Part shown: positions 1 through 9,962 of the stretch, one piece after another
Layout of the letters: each line of letters starts with the position of its first letter
How positions within the stretch are numbered: position 1 is the first letter of the stretch
Source of the DNA: Acanthococcus lagerstroemiae
Lineage: Eukaryota; Arthropoda; Insecta; Hemiptera; Eriococcidae
Direction of reading: 5' to 3'
DNA: 64,000 nt
NCBI GenBank assembly: GCA_031841125.1
Contig: CM063109.1
Span: 30,632,038 to 30,696,037, forward strand
Notes under the pieces: generated by a model
What the model was told of the DNA's origin: nothing
Seen by the model: the letters and a program-made list of their open reading frames with translations, nothing else
The model's database searches: none
Translations under genes and position numbers: made by a program

Positions 1-205
1 CGTTGCCTGAAACTATCGCACTTTCGCCTCATGAGTTTAAAAAAAGTATGAACAAAGACAACAAAACTTTGGATAGAATGGGTGTATACCTCCCAAAATT
101 GGGGTAGGATATGAGATACCGTGAAAAGAACCTGAAAAATGAATTCGGTGACAGCAGAAACCAGTTAATCTCTCCTTTTGAAGATCCTTTTTTTAAAATA
201 TCATA

Positions 206-660
206 ATTTTTCCAGCCCCCCCCCCAAATTGAGCACTGGACTGTGAGCCCAGAAAATGCGGCACAAATTCTGAGACCTCGGAGCACAATTAGCACAAATT
301 ACGATAAAATTTGTGCCGCTAATTCCAACCCCCTATCTTCATTTGGGGGGTGCCAACATTTCTCTGCCCCCCCCCCCCCAAACTTTTCATTAAGATGTAG
401 ATCCACGGGAGGCGGCACAAATTCTGGGACTTTAGAGCACAATTAGCACAAATAAAATACAAATTTGTGCCGCTAATTCCAACTCCCTATCTTCATTTGG
501 GGGGGCCAACATTTCCCTGGCCCCCCCAAACCTTTTTTAAAAATCTAGACCCACGGGAGGTGGCACAAATTCTGGGACTTCGGAGCACAATTAGCACAAA
601 TTACAATAGAATTTGTGCCGCTAATTCCAACCCCCTACCTCATTTGGGGGGGGGCCGTAG
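206..660. repeat. Tandem repeat, about 150-bp unit, three copies
   Basis: The word GCACAAATTCTG recurs at about 261, 415 and 563 (last copy 1-2 mismatches), giving periods of about 154 and 148 bp. Each unit also holds AGCACAATTAGCACAAAT, AATTTGTGCCGCTAATTCCA and a CATTTGGGGGG tract followed by a poly-C tract. Within a unit GGCACAAATT and AATTTGTGCC are inverted copies, so each unit can form a stem of about 10-12 bp. The varying poly-C and poly-G runs account for the uneven period. No coding potential is seen. It could be a small satellite or an internally expanded MITE. Confidence 0.8.
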
Positions 661-738
661 AAATACAGCCGTCTAATTTAACAGAATGTATAAAAGTATT
701 AGAAATGTTCGAATTTCAGGATGGACAGTTTGTTGGTC

Positions 739-1098
739 TGAAGACTGAACGTTACTCACTGGAAAGATAATTCCCTATGGGTATTGAAATTTATTTATGA
801 TGCATCGCAAAAACGTACTTCTCATTATAATCCGTGTCTAGGTAGCATTCCATTAGTTGATGTACGTTATGAAAATCGATTAGAATTGTACATGAAAAAT
901 ATTTTACCCACTGGTTATTCGCTGGGAAGGATTCATGTTGAATTTTGTACCGTCATGAAACAATGTATTACTGTGTGGTGTGTTAAATTGATAATGAACG
1001 ATGACCTACTTAAGATGGATCTGGGTGGCCCTGTTTTAAGAGATGAAGATGGAAGAATAAAAAAGGAGAGAAAAGTGAAGGAACCGAAAGTAAAATAA
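739..1098 (+). CDS. Unrecognised small open frame, about 119 codons
   Basis: An open frame runs from a stop at 739-741 to TAA at 1096-1098. The first ATG-like start is doubtful, because the likely start near 784 is TTG. The C-terminal end is lysine-rich (KKERKVKEPKVK). A short stretch, FIYDAS, recalls the YDAS/FDAS motif of BEL/Pao reverse transcriptases, but the residues around it do not continue that domain convincingly. There is no clear promoter, splice site or neighbour supporting expression. It may be a transposon scrap or a chance frame. Confidence 0.2.
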
Positions 1099-1200
1099 AC
1101 CTACAATTATTATCACAAGCATTTTCACTTCGAGTTCGATGAAGTTTCATTTTTCTAGACTTTAATTTAGTGTAGCCTAAGTCCACATAGGGTGGTTGCG

Positions 1201-1641
1201 CCAGTTTGCAACAGTACCCCAGTTTGCAACAACCTTAACTTCAAGTGATAAGAATAAGATTGTATTCCGCAGAATTTATTTGTGATATTTCTTAGAGGGA
1301 TCAGACAGCTCCCTGAGCACAGTGAAATACTTCCCAACTTCTCACCTGTGGTTTGTAATTTAAAATAAAATCTTGACTGAACGTAGTCAGCTGATTCTTT
1401 GATTTCTCGATATTCCTTAACAAGAACGGTATGACGGCATGATGAAATTTGTTTCAGAAATGGCTCCAACATTATAAAAATCGCTGGAGAGAGCTTTTAT
1501 CAAAATTATAAGTATTTTTAGCAACAATTTAAGAAAAAACTATCCGCTATTACCTTTCAGAATTGAATATACTCGAATGTTGCGAACTAGAACCGAAATA
1601 TACTACGTGATCCAGTTTGCAACACGCTGTTGCAAACTAGG
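1201..1641. repeat. Repeat with TTTGCAACA boxes and a near-perfect palindrome
   Basis: CCAGTTTGCAACA occurs at 1201-1213 and 1219-1231. At 1612-1641 the same word and its reverse complement lie back to back with a CGC spacer, forming a near-perfect hairpin. Weaker copies are at 1579-1590 (reverse) and 1665-1680. Opposed copies about 400 bp apart are what a MITE with TIR CCAGTTTGCAACA would leave, but I could not fix target duplications. The minus-strand frame across 1167-1472 is built partly from these repeats and is not called. Confidence 0.5.
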
Positions 1642-1675
1642 GATGTGTATCGAATCTGACATCACCAATTTGCAA

Positions 1676-1679
<4 letters not shown>

Positions 1680-1719
<40 letters not shown>
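1680..1719. repeat. Poly-T tract, 40 bp
   Basis: Forty uninterrupted T residues lie directly downstream of the last TTTGCAACAGG box. Read on the minus strand this is a poly-A run, as left by retrotransposition, but no retroelement body is recognisable on the minus strand next to it. Confidence 0.95.
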
Positions 1720-1720
<1 letters not shown>

Positions 1721-1930
1721 AAGCCTTGGAGACTTTCGGTGAATGCTCCAAGAGAAATTGATTGAGATTTATCTGACAGGAATCTACATATACCTATGTC
1801 TTATGAACTTGAAGATTGGGTTGGTGTTCGATTTTCTCTGACTGATAATAAAAAAGGCCACAAAAGTTCTACACCTGCTAGCTAAAATTATGAAAATCAA
1901 TGAAAGGGAAGATGAAAAAAATATCTAGTC

Positions 1931-2141
1931 CAGGAACGGTACAATGGGGGGGGGAGCAACCTTTCCTCCCCTCCGTAAGAATTTTTCACTCAGCAGTCAG
2001 GCGAGTTGGGAAAATCCAACAAGTTAAAAGATTTTTTTTTGCTTTGATACTTGGGAATTCTGAGTTAAGTCAGTTGGGACTTCCACAACTTGTACCCCCC
2101 CCCCCCACTCCACCAAGGAAAAACTGTTCGGTACGTCCCTG
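1931..2141 (+). mobile_element. hAT-type MITE, family 1, copy 1
   Basis: A 211-bp element with terminal inverted repeats CAGGAACGGTAC and GTACGTCCCTG. It is flanked by ATCTAGTC (1923-1930) and GTCTAGTC (2142-2149), an 8-bp target duplication with one mismatch. The 8-bp duplication and CAGGG-type ends are hallmarks of the hAT superfamily. The interior holds poly-G, poly-T and poly-C tracts and the words GTTGGGAAAATCCAAC and GCTTTGATACTTGGGAATT. These recur in copies near 47.5, 55.9 and 60.9 kb. There is no transposase, so it is non-autonomous. Confidence 0.88.
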
Positions 2142-2402
2142 GTCTAGTCGATTGTCTTCGGCCAAAAGCGACAACCCAACACAAAGGGTACATTTATACT
2201 TGACCGAAAATTCTGTATGACGAAACATTTTGTAAGGAAAGTGATATTATCATTTACAATATCAGTCCTCCTGTAATCTGGCAACGGGCTTATAAATTCG
2301 AAGTGCACTGTGACACTTTGTAGAACTGCCTTCATTATTTGTTTTTTCTTCTTTTCGGTATGAGTGCGGCACTGTAAACAAATACTTGATTGGCATTAAG
2401 AG

Positions 2403-2648
2403 CAGGGGCGCTGGAGATGGGAGGGCAAGAGGGGCATTTTATTCCCCCCCCCCCACCCGCTCAACTGATCCTCGGTCAAACTCAAATTACAGATGAATAA
2501 TTGAATTAATTTCATTATTAATCACGCAGTCCTTCTATAATTTTTTCCAACAAATATTTTAATCGCTATACGTACATACTGTAATTATTTGCTCTAAAAT
2601 GTCTTTATTAGTGCCCCCCCCCCGAAAAATGTTCTTTCAGCGCCTCTG
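2403..2648. mobile_element. hAT-type MITE, family 2
   Basis: A 246-bp element with ends CAGGGGCGCTGGA and TTCAGCGCCTCTG. The flanking octamers are ATTAAGAG (2395-2402) and ATGAAGAG (2649-2656), 7 of 8 identical, a hAT-type duplication. The interior contains a poly-C run next to each end and otherwise AT-rich sequence with no open frame. It is a different family from the CAGGGACGTACC elements, judged by the sequence beyond the shared CAGGG. Confidence 0.85.
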
Positions 2649-3640
2649 ATGAAGAGTAATTAATAGGTAACTCATTATGGTTTCTTACTCATTTTTATTT
2701 ACCCTAAAAGAAAGACCTAGTCAGTCATTCCTTTTCTAAAAATAATTTATGTTCAATTTTTTTTTTTTTTTTAGTTACTATTTGCAACAATTGAGTTATT
2801 TTTCTATTTTTAAGGATAACTAAATGTACTGTTTATTTTGTGTTTATTTTTGCCTTAGCGTCTGTACAAGCTTTTTTATGGCAATTGACTACTACAGAAG
2901 GCCTATTAGTTTGCGTAGCACATTACTTGGCACTGGCATCTTCAATCTTCCAAGAGGGAGGGTGAGACATTTTATTGCAAGGGAGACGCACTGAGAATAC
3001 AGACGTCACAAAGTCATCTTCACCAACACGTATTATGTTTCCTCTGGCATACCATATTCCTGCACATATCTTTCAAATTAACTACAGTATGTACTGTATA
3101 TGAACCTTGCCTGATGTACCGATTCAATAAAATTATTTCTGACATCATTGATTCGTAATCAGAGAATTAATTTCAACTGTACGTTCTCTATGTTTGCTCG
3201 ACTACACCATTAGATCGCGAAATTCCCGAAATAATTTTCTAGAGGCGACAATTTGTACAGGAAATTTACTTTCATTTTTTTACGATTCAAGAAGGTCTCC
3301 CTGCTTCACAATACAGCACTGAGAGTACAACTGCTGGAATGCGCGAGAGAATTCCTTTTTCATTATGGTCTTGAAGACCTGGTCATCCTGCCTAGGGATA
3401 GGGGGATGAAGCTGACCCAGTAAATGAGTGCGAAATAAATCGTCGACTTCTGACGTGCTGTTAACAGCTGATTTACGCGCGTACCTCAAGATGTTTAAAA
3501 ATATGCCAAGTAGACACGTTCCAGAGCTAGATAAAAAAATTAGCGATTATGAGTTTTCGAAATCCGGATGTGAGTCACATACTGTGTGCGGTTTGACCAT
3601 TACTTTTGTTATCGAAATATATTTGGTAGTTGGTACGTTA
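2649..3640. other. No gene recognised
   Basis: AT-rich sequence with a poly-T run near 2757-2773. Short open frames at 3280-3489 (minus) and 3428-3646 (plus) overlap each other and resemble nothing I recognise. The right end may belong to the degraded transposase region that follows. Confidence 0.5.
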
Positions 3641-3646
3641 GTCTGA

Positions 3647-4244
3647 ATGAGGCAAGCAGTACGAGTTAGCACATCTCTACAAGCTGTTGATCAAAATATT
3701 ATTCAAGTAATTCAGTATTACGATATACTCTAACTAGTTTAGTAGAGAAAACTCGAAATGAATTCGAAAAATTTGAAGAAAAAGCTGATGATATTTGTTT
3801 GTCAGAATGCGGTTTTGAAAGAAATCGACGGAAAGTGACTCGAAAATTACGAGTTGACAAACACGAGACAATGAACTAGAATGTGATGAACGATTGAAGT
3901 TCAAAATATCGGTATTTTTACCAATTATTGATTCTTTACTGTCTGAGCTGAAAACCCGCGACAAGAAGCCTGCATAGCATTTGGCATTTGGAGAAAAAAT
4001 TTTCTTTTTCGTCAAATCTTGCTGGAACGGAAGTAGAAGATATTTTGAAAACAACAAAAATTCTCACAGGAAGTTTTCCGGAGACTTCAGCGATGAAGCC
4101 AAACTCAAAGTTACAATTATAAACTAATAATTAATTTATCACTTGAAATTTTTTTTTTTTTTTTTTCAAAAAATTGGCGCGCGGACATTTTAGCGCGCGG
4201 ACACAAGCACGTGCTTGTGATGCCTGTGCCTTAATCCGCCGCTG
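3647..4244 (+). pseudogene. Decayed hAT (ZMYM1-like) transposase and right terminus
   Basis: Three short frames in succession read like a ZMYM1/hAT-type transposase once frameshifts are ignored: an early segment to about 3730, a segment with EKFEEKADDICLSE, and one with FKISVFLPIIDSLLSELKTR. The last resembles the phrase before the C-terminal dimerisation region of these proteins. Stops and frame changes occur near 3732, 3875 and 3975. About 260 bp downstream CTTAATCCGCCGCTG ends at 4244, the reverse complement of a CAGCGGCGGATTAAG hAT end. No left terminus was found. The ends resemble the MITE at 45516-45697, which this family may once have mobilised. The family call rests on residue pattern only. 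Confidence 0.45.
4202..4219. repeat. Perfect 18-bp palindrome with E-box core
   Basis: CACAAGCACGTGCTTGTG is a perfect inverted repeat centred on CACGTG. It lies just inside the putative hAT right end, next to a duplicated GCGCGCGGACA word (about 4176-4201). Subterminal palindromes like this can be transposase-binding sites. Confidence 0.9.
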
Positions 4245-4520
4245 ACAAAATTCAAACTCCGTTAACATGTTATCCGCACGTTTATTCCAAGGCGATGAAA
4301 ATTACAAAAGAGAAATCCATCCTCGAACCGGTAGAATTCTTTCCATTTGACAACAACGCATGGTGTCATGAGGACGTTCTTTATATAAATATACTGGTGC
4401 TCCAATACTATTAAATCTGTAAAATTGAACGGTGCCTCAACGAATCACAATTGTATTACTTATATACACTGGTGCCAAAAGGGCCTTCCCGGGTACTGGT
4501 GCCGGATCGTGTTGCAAATA
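4245..4520. other. No gene recognised
   Basis: Unassigned sequence between the hAT terminus and the TA microsatellite. No open frame of note and no repeat match elsewhere in the window. Confidence 0.5.
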
Positions 4521-4521
4521 A

Positions 4522-4522
<1 letters not shown>

Positions 4523-4579
<57 letters not shown>
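4523..4579. repeat. (TA)n microsatellite
   Basis: About 28 uninterrupted TA units. Apparent frames on both strands across it (IYIYIYIY) are artefacts of the repeat. Confidence 0.97.
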
Positions 4580-4581
<2 letters not shown>

Positions 4582-4621
4582 GTAGAAACATATACCAAAG
4601 CCTGGGAACGGAAGTGAACCA

Positions 4622-4865
4622 TGCGAAAACAAGTTACTGATTATGAGTTACGACGCGCCGTCAGCTACTGGTTCCATAATCAATGTTTCTGGAAACGCCA
4701 TCAAAACAGTGGAGCAGTTCAATTACCTCAGGGGAGTCTTGTAACGAATAACTGCAGTCTGGACTCGGAAATTAACTAGCGGTTTAAGAAATGCTGGAGA
4801 CGCAGTATATACAAGCTGAAGCGGAGGGTATTGGACTGCAATGATCTGAAGAGCGAAACAAACGA
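4622..4865 (+). pseudogene. Non-LTR reverse transcriptase fragment
   Basis: Across three frames the sequence reads INVSGNAIKTVEQFNYL, then SLVTNNCSLDSEIN, then LRNAG and KLKRRVLDCNDLKSET. This is the segment after the YADD motif in arthropod non-LTR reverse transcriptases (the FxYLGS block followed by EINRRLRNAG). The same segment is found, better preserved, on the minus strand at 26625-26812, so both come from one family. Frameshifts and an in-frame stop show it is dead, and neither end of the element is present. Confidence 0.75.
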
Positions 4866-4869
4866 AAAA

Positions 4870-7440
4870 AAGTCGATGCCGACACCGCTATCAGTTTCAA
4901 CACGGCTTTTCAATCGATTTGACATGTCGAATCCTATAAACTGGTCGTGTAGGAAAAGTAACTGACTGTGAAAGCCGACAAACGTGTCGACTATTGTATC
5001 GACTGTATACTTTGTATTCTTCACCAGTTGGTCAACAAAAATGTACCAACTACATATAAATTTAACTAACGCTCTGTGCACATCTCAATCTCTGATGTAG
5101 TCATAACTACTAATATAACACCCTTGTAGTACGCCGTACGACCACCTGTAGAGCATTAAAACCGGCGCTATTACTTTCCAGTGACGCAGACCTAATCGGA
5201 GAAATTCCAGGTTAGGGGTGCGGTGTCCCGGGGCCAATTTCGCGTGCGTGCACCGTCATACGCCCCACCAGCATCGATTACTTTCCAGTCAGCAAATTAC
5301 AAGGTTAGGCCCACATTGTTTTATAACTGATAGAGGAATATATTCTGAACCTTCTCACGATGTTAACCCGAAAATCACATTATTTTTTTATTGTCTCGCT
5401 TCAAAAGCTGATGTGCGATGTATAATTTCGACTCATTTGCTCTTTTCCTAAACTCTATCAAATAATATTACATCAGGTTGATTCATTCGCTCTTTTCAAA
5501 AACTCTATCAAATAATATTACGTCAATGTTATGATTTAGATTCCATTTTTGTCATATTCATCATACGCAAACGAAATTCGTGCTGCCATTTCAGAACAGA
5601 TTAGGCGACATAATTAGATAGAAAATTACATTCGTGAAAATGCAGATTCCGGTACATTCGAAAGAGGTATTCACATGCCCGCCATAATTTCGGGTAGGAG
5701 TAATAACCGCGAGCCGGCAAATCCTGCGTAACGAGGTCACGTATCTCGAGCCGCATAAAAATTATTTATATTGGACAAAATTTGTTATAAACCAGTCTAT
5801 ATATAGGTCTCTACCTGACACAGGTACGCCGTTGTAAACACTAATCCTGTAGGTCTGCTAAAACATGTACGTGAAGCCCGGGTGCAGTCGGATCCCTTTG
5901 CGGTGCCGCCGATTAATCCGCGGATTTTATTTTCGGATTTGGAGGAGGCATTTAATTAGCAAAAGTGTAACCATAGGACTACTCGCATACCTGTCCGCAT
6001 GTGTAGTCACAACGCGGCGCTGAAATTTCAGCCGCGCCGACCAATTGCGTGGAAATGGTGTTGGTGGGACGCCGGTGCCGGTGGTCGTGTTTTATTCTCA
6101 ACTGCGACTCTAATTTATGGCAATAATTTCGTTTGCCCCGAAAAACCGCCCCGATTATGTACCATCTCCCGCATCCGTTAGCACCTCGGGAACGAAGTCG
6201 CGCTTGTTTCGCTTTTCCGCACACAACCGTCGTTTAGTGAGACCGAAATGAATGACGTGTCTCTTCTCGCCAGCATTTTTGCTCTGCTCGACTCGGAAAA
6301 TATAAAAGCATCTACCGCCTTTCAAGTTTCATATTTGCTTATTAACTCGAGCTGCGCGCATAAACGCGTTACAAACTAAGAAAGAGTTAATGAGGGAAGT
6401 TTCCCTTCTCAGACTTTCTTCGATCGGAAGCGTAATAGCATGCGAAACCGAAAATAAGGTTAATAGCATTTTCGGCTTTAAATTAACTTAGTTGATTATG
6501 GAATTAAATAGTAGACGCGACGTTCGAAACGAATTTCTTGACACCAGCTTTATTTCTTTTGGTGTACATAAGTTATACATACATATATAGGAAGCGGCGA
6601 AGTCTTCGTTTTCAGTTTATGAGACGTGATCGTTCGACGTGAACATAAGACTTTTCGTTGGCCATCAACGAAAATTGTGCGTCATGTTTCGACAGATAGA
6701 CACCAAGAATGACGTCATCACGGCCATTGATGTTTCATAATATTCACTATTGTTGTTAGGTACAATCAACGATATCAGATGATGACATGCCTATGTTGAC
6801 TGAATATGAGTGGAACGTGTTCACTAGCTGTGAGACATATTCATGTATCGGTTGTCTGCATGCAGTGTAGATATTTGTCATCAGTTCATTGATGATTTTT
6901 GACATAAATATGTCTACTGGCTGGGATACGCGAAAGAGAAAAATTTCGCAGAATATAACCTGCAAAATGCGTTCCGCAGGAAAACGTTACCATCGTATGA
7001 TGTAGCTGCATATTCCTCCTCTCGTGATCATTCCTTCCATCACATTTTGATGGCTGACAAAGCTTTGTTCTTATCAGCAAAATACCGGCTTACGTTGTTT
7101 AACGTTGTTGCGTTTTATATTTTGGATTTTACCTACTCTGTGGACGGAATTATTTCCTCAAGGGGATTTAGAAAAAAATGTAAAATATGCTTGTCTACAA
7201 TGAGGAGCAAGATGCGAGAATCGTCAACTACGAGTAGTGTTCTAGTGTTCAGGGTTGGTGTTTAGTATTATCCTTCGAGCATATACAGTAATATATGGTC
7301 AAAGTTTATGTTCATAGCCAGTTACCAGCTAGTAGCAAGAAGCGAACAATTATTGATACAGCATGTAAAGTCGTTATCAGTAAATCAGTATGTTGAAGTG
7401 AACATTATGTTTGTACCAATGTATTTGCATCCTATAAACC
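4870..7440. other. Anonymous, partly GC-richer stretch
   Basis: No gene is recognised in 2.5 kb. A direct duplication of about 40 bp (CTCTATCAAATAATATTACATCA type) occurs at 5433 and 5484. From 5690 to 6310 the sequence is richer in GC and CpG (for example CCGATTAATCCGCGG), unlike the transposon-derived parts, and could be conserved non-coding DNA. A palindromic TGACGTCA sits at about 6711. Short frames on both strands overlap and are not supported. Confidence 0.4.
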
Positions 7441-7444
7441 TATA

Positions 7445-8915
7445 TGGGTGAATCTCTGAATAACCTGATAATTCAGTTTCCAAATTTTAAAATTTGGAAC
7501 ATCATTGAACAAAATTTTTTTCCTGCGGATCATGTAGTATACCTGCAAGTAAGTGCATGTATGGGGTAAGTCCCACAAGAAACGCCACATAGGGGGTAGA
7601 AGGGGGCTTTTTGTATACTACGATGGTCTCTATTTCTTTAATACTACAATGGAATTGCTTAATATTACGATGGAATTGCTTGATATCACAATGGAATTTG
7701 AGGAACATACAACCAGATGTATTCCAATAGCGAGGACGACAACTGAAGAAACGAGAAGAATATTCATCTGAATGGCAAGGAGTACAATTCAAGACATAAG
7801 AAAGAAGTACTTCAACATCGTCGGGATTGGATGCATCAGTGTCTGCCTCTGAATATTTTTTCTCGGCAAGGAAGTAATGAGCGCATTCTCCTTCGCATTC
7901 GAAGCAACTCAATTTGTTGCCACATTCTTGTGCGTTCCATGTGACCTGGTGTACGGACATCGTTCCTTCAAAGAGAAAAAAAAGGTTATCTAGGATGAGT
8001 ATTGACAGGTCATGAAGATGTGAAACAACGGGCTGAAGAGAAATCATCACCATTCAGCTGTCTCTTCTGGATAATGTGGCAAAAGCAACGATAAATTCCA
8101 TTGTAATATCTTCTTTTCCATCGTAGTATTCTTCAAAATTATACTTCGATACTACGATGGAAAGAAAAAATGTATACCACGATAGAAAATTTGAACATCT
8201 TTCTTAATTCAACAGAGCAACACTGGCCAGCATGCAGTAATGAAGCACAAAATTATAATAGGCAGTGTTCCCTTTTATGAAAAAGTCAAAATCGTTTTTC
8301 TCAGACTAGAACTTCATGGCGTATAATCGTATACTACGATGGAATAGAAAAAAAAATAGAACGGGATTTTTGAACAGAAATTTGGCAAAAGTCTGCAATA
8401 AGTTCAAAAATAGACAATTTTCATGATTGGATCGCTATACTTCTGTGCTAAATAAGAAGATTCAGTACTTTTTCCCATCAGTAAATCTAAACTAGTCCCA
8501 TATTAAGATGATTCAAATTTTGTATACTACGATGGCAAAAAACTAATTTCATGACTTCTTCCTCCCTTGTAGATGTACGTCTCAGTTCAAAAATTTTTTT
8601 CTCCGCTCTTAACTTATATTCTATTACCTCTTTTCTCGTGAACCTTATAAATTTTGATTGTTTCTTGATAATAATGGACCTACGGTCAACTACAGTCGAA
8701 AATCGAAGTTGGTTACAGTATACTACGATGGAACTTTTACTCTATTTGAGTACCTTCCTCAGTTCTAGTGCGATGGGAATGACTGAGAGATTGTTGTCGG
8801 TAATAAGGGGGTTCTTCGCTATTGATTAAAAAAAAAAAACAAGTTACTTCATGTTCTTAGTTGTAAAGAAAATTCCTGGTTACTACAATTTTCTGGTTAT
8901 TCAGAGATTCACCCA
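7445..8915. mobile_element. 1.47-kb TIR element with ATACTACGATGG array
   Basis: The left end TGGGTGAATCTCTGAATAAC and the right end, its exact reverse complement (GTTATTCAGAGATTCACCCA), are perfect inverted repeats of at least 21 bp. Both are bordered by TA (7443-7444 and 8916-8917), as in Tc1/mariner-type insertions. Inside are 11 copies or variants of ATACTACGATGG, both orientations, between 7613 and 8731. No transposase is recognised. A minus-strand frame (listed separately) occupies the left third. Related pieces, including the motif and the AATAACCTGAAAATTCAG subterminal word, recur at 32268-32620, so it is a family. Confidence 0.8.
7502..8053 (-). CDS. Unrecognised cysteine-containing frame inside TIR element
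   Basis: A 183-codon frame on the minus strand. The first half looks protein-like, with ECGNKLSCFECEGECAHYF (C-x6-C-x2-C-x3-C) and an acidic stretch SEADTDASNPDDVE. The second half (FHCDIKQFHRNIKQFHC) is simply the translated ATACTACGATGG-type repeats and is unlikely to be coding. No family is recognised. It may be a captured exon or a transposon-encoded relic. A start at the internal ATG before SVHQVTW is as plausible as the first. Confidence 0.25.
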   Translation of the reverse strand: MVMISLQPVVSHLHDLSILILDNLFFLFEGTMSVHQVTWNAQECGNKLSCFECEGECAHYFLAEKKYSEADTDASNPDDVEVLLSYVLNCTPCHSDEYSSRFFSCRPRYWNTSGCMFLKFHCDIKQFHRNIKQFHCSIKEIETIVVYKKPPSTPYVAFLVGLTPYMHLLAGILHDPQEKNFVQ

Positions 8916-9048
8916 TAAGCGTGTAACGCATTATTCAAACAAATCAGTCATAGGACGTATGTACGTATGTCGTATGTGTAATTATTACCAAGCGAACAGA
9001 GAATCTACTAGCGTGAATATTACGTTGTATTCATTCCCTTAGAAGTGG
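8916..9048. other. Short spacer, no gene
   Basis: Spacer between the TA-flanked TIR element and the LTR. It contains three overlapping GTACGTATGTCGTATGTG-type words but nothing assignable. Confidence 0.4.
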
Positions 9049-9894
9049 ATGTTACATACGCGCGTACTCTGTTTACTCGGGCGAGTAAATACTTCAAGTT
9101 TCCACCACCAATAGAAGCATAGTCAAGCGCTGCGTCACAAAACCGGGTCTCGCGTTGCGGTTATTCAAAGAACAATTCTGTGTCGCGCGAAACAACTTTG
9201 TACCGCGAGGGTGGTTCGTTTGCTACTCGCGAATGAAGTCTCTTGCTCCTGCCTATTTAACTACTTGGAGAAATTAGGGTAGTCGAGCCAATTCGGGCAA
9301 CGTTCTTGAGAAGGCATTTATTGCTGCTAGCACTTCTAGCTTCCTTTACGATCAGCTGCGAGCGCTTTACTGGTTACCGGTGAACCCCAGCTCTTCTCCT
9401 TACATTTGCCCTTCCTCGAGTCTTCCTCTGTGAACTGTGTGCGCTTTACTAGTTATCAGTGAACCCCAGGATACCTTCCTGTCGGCGCGCTTTACTGGTT
9501 ACCGGTGAACCCCGACTCCTTTCAAGTCAGCGCACTCTACTGGCTACCAGTGAACCCTGACTTTCCTTCTCTCGGCGCGCTTCACTGGCTACCGGTAAAC
9601 CCTGACTTTCCTTCTCTCGGCGCGCTTAACTGGTTACCAGTGAACCCCGAGTCCTCTCCCGTCATCGCGCTTTACTGGCTACCGGTGAACCCCGAACTCC
9701 TCCTGACTGCTGGCAGTCCACTGCCTTCCCTGTTGCAAGTACCACTAGGGAGTGTCCGCGTCGTGCCTCGACTGTGCTTCGCTGTGTGTAATCGCTAGTA
9801 CGCTTGTTGGGGAGAACTCGCCCCCTGCCCCCGTGTACATTTCTGTCGTCTATTATTTTCGCCGTGTTCCACGACAGTTTGCTTACTCTTAACA
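9049..9894 (+). mobile_element. LTR, plus orientation, with internal minisatellite
   Basis: It starts TGTTACATACGCGCGTAC and ends CTCTTAACA, so it has the TG...CA ends and TGTTA/TAACA inverted tips of an LTR. The 870-bp sequence at 19461-20330 is the same LTR in reverse orientation with the same tips, and shared words line up along most of its length. The flanking pentamers (GTGGA and AAAAG) do not match, so this is not a simple solo LTR. It probably belonged to a larger element since disrupted by the R1-like LINE and element A. Confidence 0.7.
9362..9715 (+). repeat. Minisatellite inside the LTR, about 45-bp unit
   Basis: GCGCTTTACTGGTTACCGGT-type units begin at about 9362, 9441, 9487, 9530, 9577, 9622 and 9667, each followed by GAACCCC and a pyrimidine-rich spacer. 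The period is 43-47 bp in the regular part. The opposite-strand LTR carries the homologous array with a strict 40-bp period. The apparent 97-codon frame here only translates the repeat (YWLPVNP). Confidence 0.92.
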
Positions 9895-9962
9895 AAAAGG
9901 ATCACGTATGGTATGTTTTCGGTATCGTGCACTCAGTATATCAAAAACGTCGAGAGAGCTAA

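Noticed and set aside
784..1098. BEL/Pao reverse transcriptase, because of FIYDAS
   Set aside because: Only six residues fit; the following residues do not continue the domain, and no other pol block is near.
4425..4640. Frames containing IYIYIYIY on both strands
   Set aside because: Translation of the TA microsatellite.
9505..9798. 97-codon protein with repeated YWLPVNP
   Set aside because: It is the translation of the 45-bp minisatellite in the LTR and carries no independent coding signal.
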